Positions 31,712-51,232 are shown, numbered from the stretch's first letter. The stretch: 64,000 bases of DNA from Cyathus striatus (GCA_025738555.1 JAOVFP010000005.1:2046001-2110000); one strand, 5' to 3'. Program-made: numbers and translations. Notes: generated by a model not told the origin, from the letters alone.

Positions 31712-34489
31712 TATCTACCACAAAGACAATTTAAGCACAAAGATAAGAATAATTAATGTAAGAATCACCTAAATTGCGACACAGAAACTGTTGAGGTATC
31801 TAGCAACATGGCATGAAGCACATAGATTTTATATGCACAGTGGGATTTTCAGTACTCATTACTCAGGCTCATGGTGAATATTACAGTAGAGAATAAACGG
31901 AAAAAATCATTCGACAGACTACACCAGTACAGGAATATGTATTACATGCACAGGGTAGCAATAGAAATATACAGACATTGCAATACCCGGATGTCAGAGG
32001 CGCATGAAAGGCAATGTGGATCTGTTCATGAATTTAACTGTGGATGAATATTGAGAGGCAAGAACATGCTGAATGGAGGCAGTGAAATAGACTAACAGAG
32101 GAAGATTGTGCATCGGAAATCGGTGTGGCATTCTAGCATGGGTTGTGGTGGGGGGAGGGGGCACAAGTAGGGGTGAGAAATTTTTAATCATTGACCTGTT
32201 GCGACCCAGTCAATATGTTTGATCAACCCGTCTATAGGACAGATGGTGTATAACATAAGCAGACCCTTCTGACCTCCATTGACTGACCATTCCACCACTG
32301 GTATTTACTCCAGAGATTTTGATGTAAAATCTGATGATAAAAGGTTTCCAGTCTGGTATATAATTGCAGTACTGGGCCAGTGCGAGAAAGAGGAGTATGC
32401 AGATTTGGCAGGGGGCACAATGAATATGCCAACCTAAAATTGTGTGTACAGATAACTTGTAGACAACATAGTGTTATAATATATTTGGGAAATAAAGGAT
32501 ATGTACATACTGATACTATTGATAGATGATTTAATGAACTCAAAACAAACTGTTTTGAATTCTGTTACCTACTGAGTTACCTGCTCACAAGATGATGACA
32601 GAAAAATAACTCAATAACTTTGAGTCAGAAATAAGAATTAGGAGTGGGTTCTAATATGTAAGTAATTGCCTCAAGACTAGTATTTCAGTGCACACTGAGG
32701 TGAACAAGACAAGTTTGAAGTGTTTGTTTTGAATGTAAGCTACCATTGTACAAACAATACCTTTATGGTACATAGGTTGGAACCTGGCTTAGCCTGCAGC
32801 TGCTCTTACCCAATCCACTAAGTTCCCCATCCTCTTGTCTTCAAATCATCTCTGACAGTTCAAGTAATGGACCTCACATTCTGACACCCTCTCTTTCTGG
32901 CCTCCCCCATATGATGTTACCCAATGGTAACTCTGGCTTTCTCTGAATCCTACCCAACCCTCTTGTGTGGATGGTGAGGGCATGTGGAAGCAGGATGGGA
33001 ACCGGGATCAATAACCTGGCATGGGAACTGGTGAATATGGTCTGGATGTGTCCAGTTGTTGGCAGTCGGGCCCAGCTTCCTTCTCAGTCAGGCACTGTGG
33101 ATGTTTTATCAAGTGTGGGATATGTTAGTTGGGAAGACAAACTACTCATATGTGATATTACTATCCTTCATACTTCACTCTCTCAAAGCCATCAAGGGGA
33201 ATTGCCAAGGAAAGTGCCAGCACACAACTGATTCAAGTGTACATCCTGCAATACTTTGGGCACCTTGTAGCACTCCACCAACCTGAGTTTGTCTCTGGAG
33301 CATTGGCTAAAGCTGAAAGTAAGTTCTTTTTTTGTTTTGTTTTGAGTATTCTTACTGATTGCCAAGTACTAATAGGAAGGCGAAGACTTAGTATGTGGAG
33401 ACAAGTAGCTATACATAGTTAGATAGTTACTACCCTGTATTTAAATTAGATGTCAACTAAATGTTGATACCATGATTGTGCCATGTCTGAGCCATGTCTA
33501 ATATTAGATGTCAGTGCTGTGTTCACATTATACATGTCCATAAGATGAGCTACCCATGGCTACAGGATGAGTTATAAATGTCTACACAATGATTTGAACA
33601 TGTAATTACATGCTCTGCATATGTCCTACAGATGCTTAATAGTTATACATTGCATGACAAACTAAAGTCATTTGAATGATTCTTAGCTGTTCCTCAGATG
33701 CTTTTCAAGTGCCTGATAAATGACCGAAAAAGTGCTTTCCGTCATTTACTAGGCATGTATGTCATAAACATGATATTGCATGAATTTTCGTATTTACTGA
33801 GGCTCAACTTTGACTGAGGCTACTTTCGCAAATTGCTCGGAAGGCGCCCCTCTGAACGCACGCTCGTTTGAGCGTCCCATTGGTTACCTTCCTAATCGGG
33901 TAATTAACCAATGCGGCAGCATCAGCCGCTCGCATCAATTTCATTTACGCCGGCCTCTCGGGTCGGTTTACTGCTTCCGCGTGAACTCCTGACCGTCGTG
34001 GCACTCGCTTTCTTTCCGTTCTTGCTTCCTTTCCCCCTTCTCGCGCTCTCTCTCTCTCTATATCTCGTAGTCTCGTCGTCGTTCTTTGTTCAAGCTCGTC
34101 AGGTCTCGCGTCTCGTGTCTCAAGGTCTGGTCTTTGGGTTCTCGGTAAGTCCATTTCTGTCCGTCTCACACTTTGTATCGCGTGCTGACTTTGTCATTAG
34201 TCAATTTGTCTGTTCTGAGCTTTTGGTACTCGTGTATCAAATACAACGCTTGTTATTAAAGGTAAAGTAATATGTTTTTTATTTGTTTTAAAAGGTTTTT
34301 TTTGAACCAGTACTAACGCGGAGTATGTGTTTTAGTAGTTTTTATTGTATCCCTGGTTTAATTATGGGAGGTGGCGCGGGAACTCAGCCCCCCCCCCCGC
34401 TGTTTCCTCACTCGACGCATTCGGTACTAGGGTCTCGAAGTCGAGACAAATGGAATTTTAAAATTGGGGTACGTTGATTCCATTTACAT
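31712..34489. other. long gene-poor region
   Basis: I see no supported gene in this 2.8 kb. Up to 33790 it is AT-rich with only short random frames. From 33800 to 34250 it becomes GC-richer with pyrimidine runs (CTCTCTCTCTC near 34050), which looks like a promoter or 5' leader, but no coding sequence follows. A run of 12-13 C lies near 34390, just before the ISWI fragment. Confidence 0.5.
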
Positions 34490-34877
34490 GTGTATCACTA
34501 CCGTCCGCGAGCCTCAAGGACCTGAAGATACCCCCGAGAAACTGGAAGAGGAGCGCGTGGCATGTTCATCGACACCGCTGAACCGCTTACAGAGGAAGAG
34601 ACAGCGACGAAGGAGGCGACCATTGTGGAGGGCTTCCCCGATTAGAGTCGTCGTGATCTCCAGCAATTCGTCAAAGAGGAGGTTGGGAAGGCTAAGGCTG
34701 CTACTTCCAAGGGGAAGGTGTGCACATTTCATTTCATTCCGGTCCCCTTGTGTTCATTGTTTGTATTAGAAACACGGCATTGAAGAGGTGCAAAAGGCGG
34801 AGAAAGAATCTTGGCCTCTGACACCTGCTACTGTGTCTTCGGCGTCCGCGAAGAGGTCTCCGAAAAAGAAGACTTGA
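34490..34877 (+). pseudogene. ISWI C-terminal fragment, copy D
   Basis: Opposite strand to copies A and B. It reads REPQGPEDTPEKLEEERV (pre-SANT) and TEEETATKEA..FPD, then jumps directly to EEVGKAKAATSKGK (post-SLIDE), then an intron, then KHGIEEVQKAEKESWPLTPA and the terminal SAKRSPKKK followed by TGA 34875-34877. Relative to copy B, the rest of SANT, the spacer and SLIDE are deleted, and a frame change follows EERVA. The 3' flank to about 35080 also matches copies A and B inverted. It is only a degraded tail with no helicase domain. Confidence 0.8.
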
Positions 34878-35326
34878 ACGATCTTTTTGGCTTGTTACTT
34901 TTGTTTTTATCGTACCGTTTTCTTTAGATATGCTACTACTTATTCCCGGGTTACTACTCCTCCGTTTGTATCAGTTATTATTAAAATTTGTGTGGTGCTT
35001 TGCGTGTACCCACAGTTTTTTTCTTACCGTGCTATGGGTGACAGAGTGGTATTTGCAGAGTGAATGAGAGCGAGAGACAGTATGATATCATGTAAGAACT
35101 TAACTTTCTATCATGTAATTAATTTACATTTCACGGAAATCCACAGCCGATGAAAGTATGTAAATTATAGCGCATATTTCTCAGAGCAAGTTTTAGTAGG
35201 GCATGAATCTTTAGTAGAACAGATATAAAAATTGTGGTCATATATCCCTTCCGCATTCGCACACCGAGCTTTTGAAAATGCCTTCTGCCATGCATAAATG
35301 TTGCGTTCAGGAGGGTTTGGCAAGTT
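34878..35326. other. ISWI-D 3' flank and intergenic sequence
   Basis: To about 35080 it is the inverted counterpart of 20880-21045 and 44640-44833. The rest is unremarkable spacer before the convergent NACHT gene. Confidence 0.5.
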
Positions 35327-37835
35327 CTAGAGCCCTTCCATGAGATGTTCGTGCGAAAATGAAGCGAAAAGTACCTTTAGCCAGGTTAGTAAATTTTCTT
35401 CTGCCTGATGCGTAAGTAACTTGTTGAGATAATAATTGTCATAGAAATGCCGAGCTGCCGATTCCAGTGCCGTTAGAAGTGCAGGAGTTACGTTTTGGTT
35501 TCGATTCCGCAAGGACTTGGCCCATATATTTAATATATTCAACGAAAACGGATGCGCCATTACAATGCCAATGATGGTAATGTATGCGTTTGCGTTTTCA
35601 TCTGATGTGCAATAAAAATCGCCAGAACTTTTATGAGTTAAGAAAACTGTTAAAAATCCCCTCTGGTAGTCGGTGTCGTACAAATAATTGATATCGGACA
35701 GTATCTTGTGGAATGATTTGAGATCATAAATAGTTTCCATCATACCATACAGCCCATTGGCTACATTTGGGTATGTCAAAGGAATGATACCATGTAAAGC
35801 GAGCAGTCGCTTTATGAGAGCATCGTTGTTATAGGATTTAAAATGCCTCATCTCAAGATGTAAGGTAATCAATGCTCGATACCGATGCAAGTCAACATAA
35901 TGATATAACTAAAAAAAAGAAATTTCAATGACAATGACCAGATCATTAGAAGTGATATTAGTACTTACTCCCTCGTAAGATCGAAGCCATAAGTCATTCA
36001 TGCACGTAATGTCTTTCACAGATGGTGAGAGATTATTCGTGAGGGTTCCAATAAATTCAACTAAAACTTCTGCCTGATGGTTCATCGCAAGCCCATGGAG
36101 CTTAATTGCTTTTTGGAGCAACTCATTCGAGTATTGTTCGGTGGTTGGGAAAAACATCTTTAAAGGTAAAAACAAATCAGTAATTTCTACATATTGACTG
36201 CTTCGAATATGTTTGTGCAAGCAGAAAACTGCGTAAAACCAGCAAACTAGGATACATTAAAACCGGCATATTTTGTAAAATATGTTTACATACCATGTTG
36301 TTCTACTGTTTCGTATCGGGGGAACGTAAGGAATTTTATGCAGGACTTGGCGATGTTTTCATGAGCTGATTGTAGGTCTACATGAAAGTGTTTTGATCGT
36401 TCCTTTGTGGTTAAAAAGTCCTGAAATGATTTGTGGTGAAACCGAATCTCTAAATGATCACTAATGATGTCGGATTCTGATCCTACATTGAGATCAATGA
36501 GAGAGTGAAGATCATTTAGTGCCAAAAGTGCTTCCCCTTCTGGAAGGTATAATAGCTGCTCCACAATAAGAAGCAGTCTATTCTGATTGCCACTAATTAC
36601 TGCTGCAATAGATATTAATAATTTGTCATGGCTTTCAGTTATCTCTTGACTTGTACAAATTTCCCTTATGGCAATTATAAATCCCAAGACCTTGATAGTT
36701 TTTTCAGGTTCCTCCACCTTAGACAATATCTCAAGGTAAAGGAGATCAAGTTCTGCAAAGGGGGATCTGGAATTACTGCTTCGGATGCCAAGCACAATTT
36801 TAAGCTGTGCATCAGGATTGTGGTTGAGACTGGAGATAAACTTCATCACTGTTGCGACATAAATGAACTGTCCGGAAGAGCGCTCCACAAGTAGATCTAT
36901 GCTCGATGGCAGTGGCCATGGTCGCTGAACAGATTTAAGGGCTATTTTGAATCTGCGATTATTCAAAATACAGGAAATCCCACTCTGAATAACTGTTCGA
37001 ATATCCTGCGAGATTCCTGCAATACTGGACAAGGAGATAAAATGTGTTACAGAACCAATTTCCCTTGTATCCCAGATTTCTTGCAGATGAAGTTCTGGTC
37101 GACTGGTAACGAAAAATCCCAATGGAAAGTTCTCATGTCGCACAGCCATAGCTAACAGATGCAGGACTGATTCTTGCCTAGCTGTATTTGTGCATTCATC
37201 CAATCCATCGATAACTATAATCAAGTTCCGGAATTTTCTTCCGGATTCCATAAAGCAGAGACAGGGCTCAAGAATTAGGTGTCGGAATTGGTCCTCAATT
37301 GATCCATCATAAATGAGCCGTGGATCCATCTCTATCTCCGATATAATGTACTTCGCAAGCACATTATTCAGAATTGCCAGTTGATATGCTATGGTAGTGA
37401 AGAGTTTCTTCACATTGTTCCGGTCTTGTGAGCCTCTCCAAAAAAAGAAGCTGGCACCTAGAAATCCGCTATAAGCGGCTTCTTCGCAAACAGACCGTGC
37501 GATACACGACTTTCCAGCGCCAGCTGACCCATGTAGATACGTAATGCCAGTTTCCTTTTCAGGTTCTTTAACCCACTCACTGATATTGCTGAGAAGTTGT
37601 TTTCGAGTGTCTGTGTGACATTTAGGTGCATCATACTGGTATTCTGAGTCATGAGTAGCACCCAGGGCAACAAATTGAAAAAGTTCTTGTATTGCTAGTG
37701 TAGTAAGTAAGTATACCACGAAGACTTACAGAAGCGAGTTCTAATCATCGTACCATCTCTCCTGTTAGTTATATGATTATCCACGAACGTTGCTTCGTTT
37801 ATAACGAAATTCGACGCATTTGAGAAATGCGACAT
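35327..37835 (-). CDS. NACHT-domain STAND (NLR-like) protein, intact
   Basis: Four exons (37835-37730, 37694-36294, 36228-35969, 35908-35327) with GT-AG introns of 35, 65 and 60 nt sum to 2349 bp, an open 782-aa frame. The N-terminus has the fungal NLR leader SNASNFVINEATFVDN. NACHT follows: GATHDSEYQYDAPKCHTDTR, Walker A GSAGAGKS, FFWRGSQDRNN, Walker B LIIVIDGLDEC, FVTSRPE (sensor-like). The C-terminal 400 residues are helical, including FHHKSFQDFLT, a motif usual at the end of the NACHT/winged region. No WD40, ankyrin or TPR repeats are seen. It acts as an ATP-driven intracellular switch; ligand and effector are unknown. The alternative start at 37916 would add 27 residues. No nonsense codons, in contrast to its neighbours. 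Confidence 0.9.
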
Positions 37836-38749
37836 ACTGCAGCAGGGGTGTAAAGGCAATGTAAAGGTTTTGCTGTTACATTTTGAACAATTCGGTATAC
37901 TAACATAGATGTTCATTCAGCGCGAGTGAATTCACCCTTATCAAAATGTAAGTCGAGAGGAATACAAAAGTAGAGGAAGCACTTGCTTAAAGACTTGGAG
38001 ACCTTGAGTAAGTGTAGGAAAAAACCGAGGAACTGAGAATAAGTAGAAGGCGACGGGTGCTGTTCTCGATCCAAATGTGAATCTAAACTTATATATCATC
38101 GATTTACTCATGGCTGCCATCTAGTGTTGCTGCGAGGTGAGTTGCCCTCGATAGTGATGTACCTCGAGGTGCCCAAAATGGAAATTGTGGCGCCTCAAGG
38201 TGCCTTGGAAACCCCGAGGTGAGGTAGGACCCTCGAAAATCCTTGGGGAAGCTAGATGTCCATCCAGACACAAACCGGGGCCGTAGGCCCCGGAACCTAG
38301 ACGGATTCCGGACATTTTGGAGGTCAGAAAGCCCTTCTCTTTGATCATTTTCCCAGACATTTCTCGTCAAAAAGGGCGAAGTCAGATCTTTACCCGGACA
38401 CACTGGGTGATGTGAGAACAAAGATTCCACAGGATTATGAAGTTAAGTACTACTGGTTATCCAACGTTAATCTTCATTTTCTTGTTGTGCCAACAAGCTG
38501 ACCAAGAATGATTAATTGCATAATCATTCAAAGTCACGTTCTGATTTCGAATGACGCGTCTCGAAAGCGACATGAGTTTCTTCTACCCACCTTCTACCTA
38601 GAGTTTTTCTCAAATATATGACCATGTAGAGCAGAGGATGGGAAATCTCACATTTGCCGCTGTTTGGTCTATGACCGGTGATGCAATGCAAGTGTAAGGC
38701 TTTCGTACATTATCCTATTTGATGTATTGCAATTGCTAATGTTGTTGTT
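37836..38749. other. intergenic region with CCTCGAGG-type repeats
   Basis: No gene supported. At 38160-38230 there are several CCTCGAGGTGCC / GCCTCAAGGTGCC motifs, and 38232-38262 shares GGATTTTCGAGG and TCCATCCGGACACAAA-like blocks with 40040-40110 in mixed orientation. Confidence 0.5.
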
Positions 38750-39855
38750 AGAGCCGGATTTGCTTATACAGGTGAAGATGAACTAGATGAAATAATAGTT
38801 GAAGAATTTCACCATATTCAAGACTCTCGAAGGTAGCTTCGTGAGCTTGTACAGCATGAACCCGAATCTTATGGATTGAACCACAAGCTCGACTGGGAGG
38901 CACTTGTCCGCCTCCGACGCCAACACCAAACAAAGCAAGCAGCACTCGGTGTTCGTACTCGACAAACAGTACCTTCGAAATCGGCGAAATCGGAGCAGAC
39001 AATAATTTGAAATTAGGCGCGAGATGCAGCAAGTTTTGAAGGAAGAGCAAAGAGAGCTTAGTGTAGGGACTGGTCTTGAGTGAGCACATCGTTGGAGGGG
39101 ACCAGCTAGCGGAGGACACGATGGACTTGTCTCTGGAAAAGTAATGCCAACTATTGCACCAGGGAATGCAGCAAATGCTGCAGCTGCAGCAAAGAAAGTA
39201 GTAAAGAAGGTTAGCTCTACAAGATACACATTCTCAGCAAATACTGATCACTGCACATGATTGATATAGGCCTCAACCATGCAAAGAAATGCTTTTGTTG
39301 GGGCTTATATTACCGCTGACATAGTACTTGATGTTATCAAAGAAGCCCGAGTTACAGCATTACGTCCACTTCAGTTAGATGATTTTGCTTTTGTATTAAA
39401 TGTTCATGGTCTTCATATTGGCAAAGGTGAGTTGAATATTATTTATTTGCTTCAAAACTCGAAGAGACTAATAACTGTCCCAGTGATCACTATGTATTCT
39501 AAAATTGCGGGTAAGAATGGAAAGCATGCGGCTGTTACAGATTCATCGAAAATATCAGCCATTTCCAATCTTGTTGTACAGGTTTTCGAGAACAGTATTG
39601 CTAATTATTTTACTGCATTTCCTCTGGCTACCGTTCTCCTTTACACACATCATTTTCAGCTCATCTCGTCAATCTGGTTTTTGGTGGTTCTCCCGCCTTC
39701 TGTCATTACAGCCCAGCCTGATGGGGGTGTGGCTTTGGATACAGAGTATGACTATGTTTCATCGGCTTAATTCTCAAACAAAGCAATTAAATGCGGCACT
39801 CAGGGCTTTCAAATCTCGAAAACAGAAGAATGTCAATTCAGATGAAGAAGAGTAA
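38750..39855 (+). pseudogene. decayed multi-exon gene of unknown kind
   Basis: Plus-strand coding-like pieces: GEDELDEIIVEEFHHIQDSR, a TAG, then LRELVQHEPESYGLNHKLDW and EALVRLRRQHQTKQAALGVR (38830-38960), a TGA, then MQRNAFVGAYITADIVLDVI with LQLDDFAFVLNVHGLHIG (39279-39424) and a basic end KSRKQKNVNSDEEE at 39855. The pieces keep the same direction and protein-like composition, but stops and frame changes intervene. I do not recognise the family. It may be a transposon-related or a host gene. Confidence 0.4.
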
Positions 39856-42206
39856 CACTTCTATATATTCATGTATATATCATCTATAGTAAAAGCTATT
39901 ATTTTGCGATACAGCGAAGAAAATTGAGAAAACGACGCATTTTTGAACTTAGAACGCAAAATCCGGACAAACCCATGGTTGGGGGGGCACACTTAGACGC
40001 TTTCCGGACAAATCTAGACAAAATTTCCGAAAATCCATCCGGACACAAACTCCCACCTGGAAATCTAAGTTCTACCAGGATTTTCGAGGATCCTGGTGAG
40101 GTCGCCTTGAGGTGTCCAAGACCAAACAGAACAAGCACATTTCTGTCATCTGATTGGCTGTGATCAGCGCTCAACTCAACCGGGGCTTTGACGTGTCATG
40201 ACGCCTATCGTCGGGGGTCGCACCCATCTTTAATCACTTCAATGCACTGTGTTGCACCTCCCCTGCTGCTCTCTTACTTATCATTTTGTTTTTATTTTTC
40301 TCTCTAACTTTGCTGTATACTATGCTTCTATGTTATATATTACTAATATATTGATCTTAAAATTGAGGCTGTAGCTCATTGTTCATAATAACACAAAGAC
40401 TCCATCCGCTCTTGAAAAACCCGATCTGCTCTCAAAAGTACCGACGTCGTTGAAATTAACTGATTCTTAAATAACTAACATGCACTCAACGTCTCAATTT
40501 TACAGAAGGTCTCTTGGCCACTGAGGCAGAATGCAGTGCTACGGTGATAGACATTGATTCATCCATTTTGCAGAACATGATTGTTACTGGGGAGATTGAC
40601 ACTTTGGAATCACTTATAGATAGTTCTAGTAGCATGTAATTAATCAGAGCTTCAGATATGGTATTCCTTCTAACAAAAATCAATTTATTATTTCTATGAA
40701 CTTGCTGTCAGCTTGCTATGCACCAATTCAGAACTGAAACCACTGTGGTGAGAAGATTATGTCATATATTACAAATGCAGTGCATTAAAATCGAGGTACC
40801 TTGGTTTTACCTCAAGGCACCTCGATGTCAATTAGCCGAGACCTTGGATAAATTCGAACTCACCTCACAGCAACACTACACTGCCATCATCCATGCAGTG
40901 TGCGAATGTTCACGTTATCGAAGCCTTTCTTGAACGTCGTGCATCAGATTTTCGATCTTGTGAATATTTATTTATAGCTGAGGACTACAGTGACAGAGTG
41001 ATAGGAATTGTCGGAAAAATCGAGATTACCATAGTTGCCCAGATATGAACATATCAGGTCATTTCAGGCCATCAGTTCTTTGGGGGGGTTATAAATCTCA
41101 GTAATCAACTTATCCGGTATTTTTTTTATGGTCAGTACGATATCCAATGATCACAACGACGGTTATAATAAGGTGTGATCAGGGAGATATGGATCAATAA
41201 TCAAGTTATCCGCTATTTTTCAGACAAAAGCATATATCAGGAATGGTTAGGCATTGTCAACGAAAATAACACAGCTCTTTAATATGGTCATAGCATTCTA
41301 CCATCATCTGTAATGGTACGCGGTTTACATTCACTTTTATTATACAATAGAAGTCACCAGTATATTTCTCGTATGCTAACGTATACTATACAAACTTTGT
41401 AAGTAGTATGTACTACTGAGAGCTATATATTACTCTACACAAGTGCTACAACTTACTTAACCATGAGTCAGACACAATAGAACTTCAAACTCGGTAAGTA
41501 GTCATCGACTTACCATATTCAGAACACTAGTAGACAGTGAACACAGGGCAGGGAGAGTCGGAGACTCGAGTGCGGATGGCATGCATGCAGCCAATCCTGT
41601 CTCCTTATATTCATTTTTGCAAGGTGGCGCCGTGGAGCACTGTAACCCACCGTGTACCCACGTTCTTTATAGATGGAGCTTGGATGGAGCTGGAATTTTT
41701 CCGGAATCCAACTCTAAAACGTAATCGGTTCGGGAGTGGTGTCCTGTCGGGGTCCAATCAAATGTCGGTATGTGTCTGTCGCTGACTTCAAGCTCTGAGA
41801 CTGCATTAGAAATGGCTAGGGACTACGAACAGCTGATAACACTTTGCAACATTTTTATTCTGAACAACATATGGGAATATGACCTATCATGTGTACATAC
41901 TAGTTACATTGGTGTAAAGTAGACTCGGATAGAAATGATCATAGGTAATGTGATCTGATATGCTTGCCATAGAGGCGACATACCATAATGGCCACCTGAT
42001 ATGTTTTCCTAGAGTGCCATACCAGAGATAATCTGAGAGGATATATTCTGATAAGCTTGCCTTTGGGCAGCTTGTAAGAAATAATCATAGGTAAAAAGAC
42101 CTGATATGTATTCCACGGAGTAACATATCAGAAGTGATTATACCTTATGAGGCCGGATATGCTTTCCAGTGGGAAACAAACCAGTACTTATAATACAGAC
42201 CAGGAA
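39856..42206. other. gene-poor region with degenerate repeats
   Basis: A possible orphan exon lies at 40503-40640 (TEGLLATEAECSATVIDIDS), ending in TAA; no partner was found. A hairpin-like block ATCGAGGTACCTTGG..CTCAAGGCACCTCGAT spans 40794-40830. From 41930 to 42230 the motifs CTGATATG, TTTCC and ATACCAGA recur irregularly about every 55-60 bp. Confidence 0.45.
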
Positions 42207-42810
42207 TTATATGACCTTATAAATGGACTGATATGGCGCACCGCCAAAGCTGATCACGTCATATAAGTTCATCAGAAACGTCAGCACCTGATATGGTTTT
42301 TGTGATTTTTCCGACAGAGCACTACAGACTCCGGCAGTCAACCGGCAGTACAGAGCAAGAACAGAGCAAGTGAAGAGCGAATATGCGACGGGAAAGATTA
42401 CATAATCATGGCTGTCGTGCTCACGGGTGGGGACACGGTCTCGACTCTGAGCTCCGCCAGGTTCCAACTCTCCGCTGTCTTTGTCAAGCACCCCACCCGA
42501 TGATGAGTCGAACTGGTACTCTTGGGTGTGCTGCCTATCTTGTGCTTCTGCTTTTACAACATACCGTTGACGCAAATAGATCCGCCCTAGGGATTGCCAT
42601 GCTGTTGGGCTCGTATCCCTCTAGAGCTTGCACTACCATATCAAACGCAATACGCATCCCAACCGTCTGACGTATATCTCTCAGTGCTATACCCCTTCTC
42701 TGACTCTCCAAGTGCCGCGGGATACTGGGTGAATGCATAACTGCCTCATTTCCGCCGTAATCTGTCGTCGCTGGAGCATGAGTTCGGCTGCCGAAGGTTC
42801 CGTACGTCAA
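42207..42810 (-). pseudogene. unrecognised coding fragment
   Basis: Two overlapping minus-strand frames, at 42535-42810 (GIALRDIRQTVGMRIAFDMV, ALEGYEPNSMAIPRADLF) and 42207-42575 (QEYQFDSSSGGVLDKDSGEL), have protein-like composition. They may be two exons or a frameshifted gene. No domain recognised. It abuts the ISWI-linked repeat, copy B. Confidence 0.3.
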
Positions 42811-42839
42811 GTAGTGTGCGCATCGAGGATTAAGTCAGT

Positions 42840-44470
42840 GCTTGGGATTGGACTAGAACAGGTATTAGGTTTGTCCTCTCCGTGTTTATGCTCCGTTACT
42901 GTCTGCAAAGCTAACTTACTTTGCAGACTAGCTACGTCTAGAACGTTTCCCTCCATGGTCTGTCTTCCATCTTACGTAGTCCTTGCAACACCTCTCTTCC
43001 GCTCTCTACTTCTATTATGCGCAAGTCACAGATCCGCCTGATAGACGTGCACTGATTTCGAGAGGGGTGTTGTAGCTTTCGAAGTTGCCAGGAGGGAGGA
43101 GATGGTCAACTTGTAATTGGACGTGCCGGAAAAGTCGGAGAGATTGAGGAGAGAGAAGGGGTGGTGATCGATGGCGTGGAGTAGCGAGCTCTGCTTAAGG
43201 TCGGTTTACCCTTCCTTTCTCTTCTCCGATGCACTGAAGAAGTGCTACTGGTACAGATGGAATATCGTAAGCTCTTCTAAACTTGCCAGGTATCAACAGG
43301 AGATGTAACTAATCATGCGAAAGGTGAACCTTTTGCCACATTCTCCCCTAATCCACACAAGTACATCCTAAAGTCATTGCTCGGACCTGCTTCGAGATTC
43401 TCAATCCCCCTTAACTGTTATCAGAACGGCTTGGCCCGCGTTTCGAATGTGCAACATGTATGAGGCAGCCTCTGCTTGAGGAGATTCTAGTGAATAGGTA
43501 CAGTTAGCTGAATGACCAGGATCGACTTGGGAGTGCAGATGGCTACTGTGACTTCCACTCGGACCTGGGAGACTCGACGAGGCAACGACTGTACTCCGTT
43601 TTTAACTGGTCCTCGTTTCTCTCTCATGTCATACTACTTTCTTGTGGTTTTTAGTTTCCGTTTCTCTGCAAGACTGGACAACGCTTCTCTAAACGGAACA
43701 CACCCGGATCCGTGTTGTCCATCTTCCACGAACCAAAGGATTAGTACAAGATGCAGTTGTAAGCCACCTACCTTCGAGGACATAACTCGCGAACTATATC
43801 GCAGCTCACACTACTTGCACACCGCTTCATCCCAGCACCGCAATTCTACGCAAACCCAGGGGACGTTGTTGCCGATTCTACTCATTTCGGATTGGGCGCC
43901 AATTTGTACTTCCTTCAACACGACTTCCAAAGCGAATCCTTTACAAATAGCCCAATGAAACGCTGCTCACAAGTAGACTGTTATTATGCGCATCTTTTAT
44001 ACCATTCATGTCTTTGGTGGGCCCTCTTTGCAAGGAAACATTTTTTTGTTCTTCGTTGTGTTGAGTGGCCGGTTGTCACAGTCACACTGATCGTACGGCG
44101 TGATTCTAAGTTCTGGATTGGTTCTGGAATCTAAATCAAAGTACAAAACTCTCTACGTGCGTACCAAGTGCGTCCGCCGTACCTTGTCGACTCTTGATCA
44201 ACAAGCCTAAAATCCTACGGAGATTCCTCTTAATACGTCCGAACCGGGGTCTCGTATAAAAATGACGGAACGTCGACGAAATCCCACCAAATCTCACGGA
44301 CGCGGACACCTCTGAAGTTTCTGATATTCGAACTAGACGGTTAAGCTTGAAGAATGGAAATACACGGTAGGTTGGAGCAAGGTTGGAGTGAGCTAAAGGT
44401 GCGAAGAACTTAAGAGTGTAGAAATACATGTCTAAAATTTTGTATTCCGGGGCTTATATCCGATTTGTTG
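42840..44470 (+). repeat. ISWI-linked segmental repeat, copy B
   Basis: The uninterrupted version of 9424-10253 + 19971-20640, giving the empty site (CCAAAGGATTAGTAC at 43733-43747) of the hAT-1 insertion. It also matches 53410-51885 inverted. An 80-bp block at 42840-42920 (ACAGGTATTAGGTTTGTCC) recurs in both arms of the palindrome (61290 and 60930). Confidence 0.85.
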
Positions 44471-44833
44471 TAACTTTGTATATTCCTTTTAGTAAGTAAT
44501 ATCTTCATTCTCATGTCCTAGCTGTGCGTTTTATTGTGAAAAGCTGGCTGATGGTCTATTTGATACTCCTTGTCGAAATACGCGGTGGTCTTTGCCACCC
44601 AGTGCTTTGAAAGCAGGCGCTGGACAGCTCTCTAACCTGCTCTGTAAATGCCACTCCGACTCCGTCACTCATAGCACAGTAAGAAAAGTACCGTGGGTGC
44701 ACGCAAAGCACCACACACACTAATCATTTCAATTATAACTGATACAAACGGAGGCATAGTAACCCGGGAATAAGTAGTAGCATATCTAAAAAACGGTACA
44801 ATCAAAACAAAACTAACAAGCTAAAAAGATCAT

Positions 44834-51232
<6,399 letters not shown>

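Noticed and set aside
34050..34250. 119-codon hydrophobic frame at 33911-34270 as a membrane protein
   Set aside because: The hydrophobic residues come from CT-rich simple sequence; no conserved motif. It looks more like a promoter or leader.
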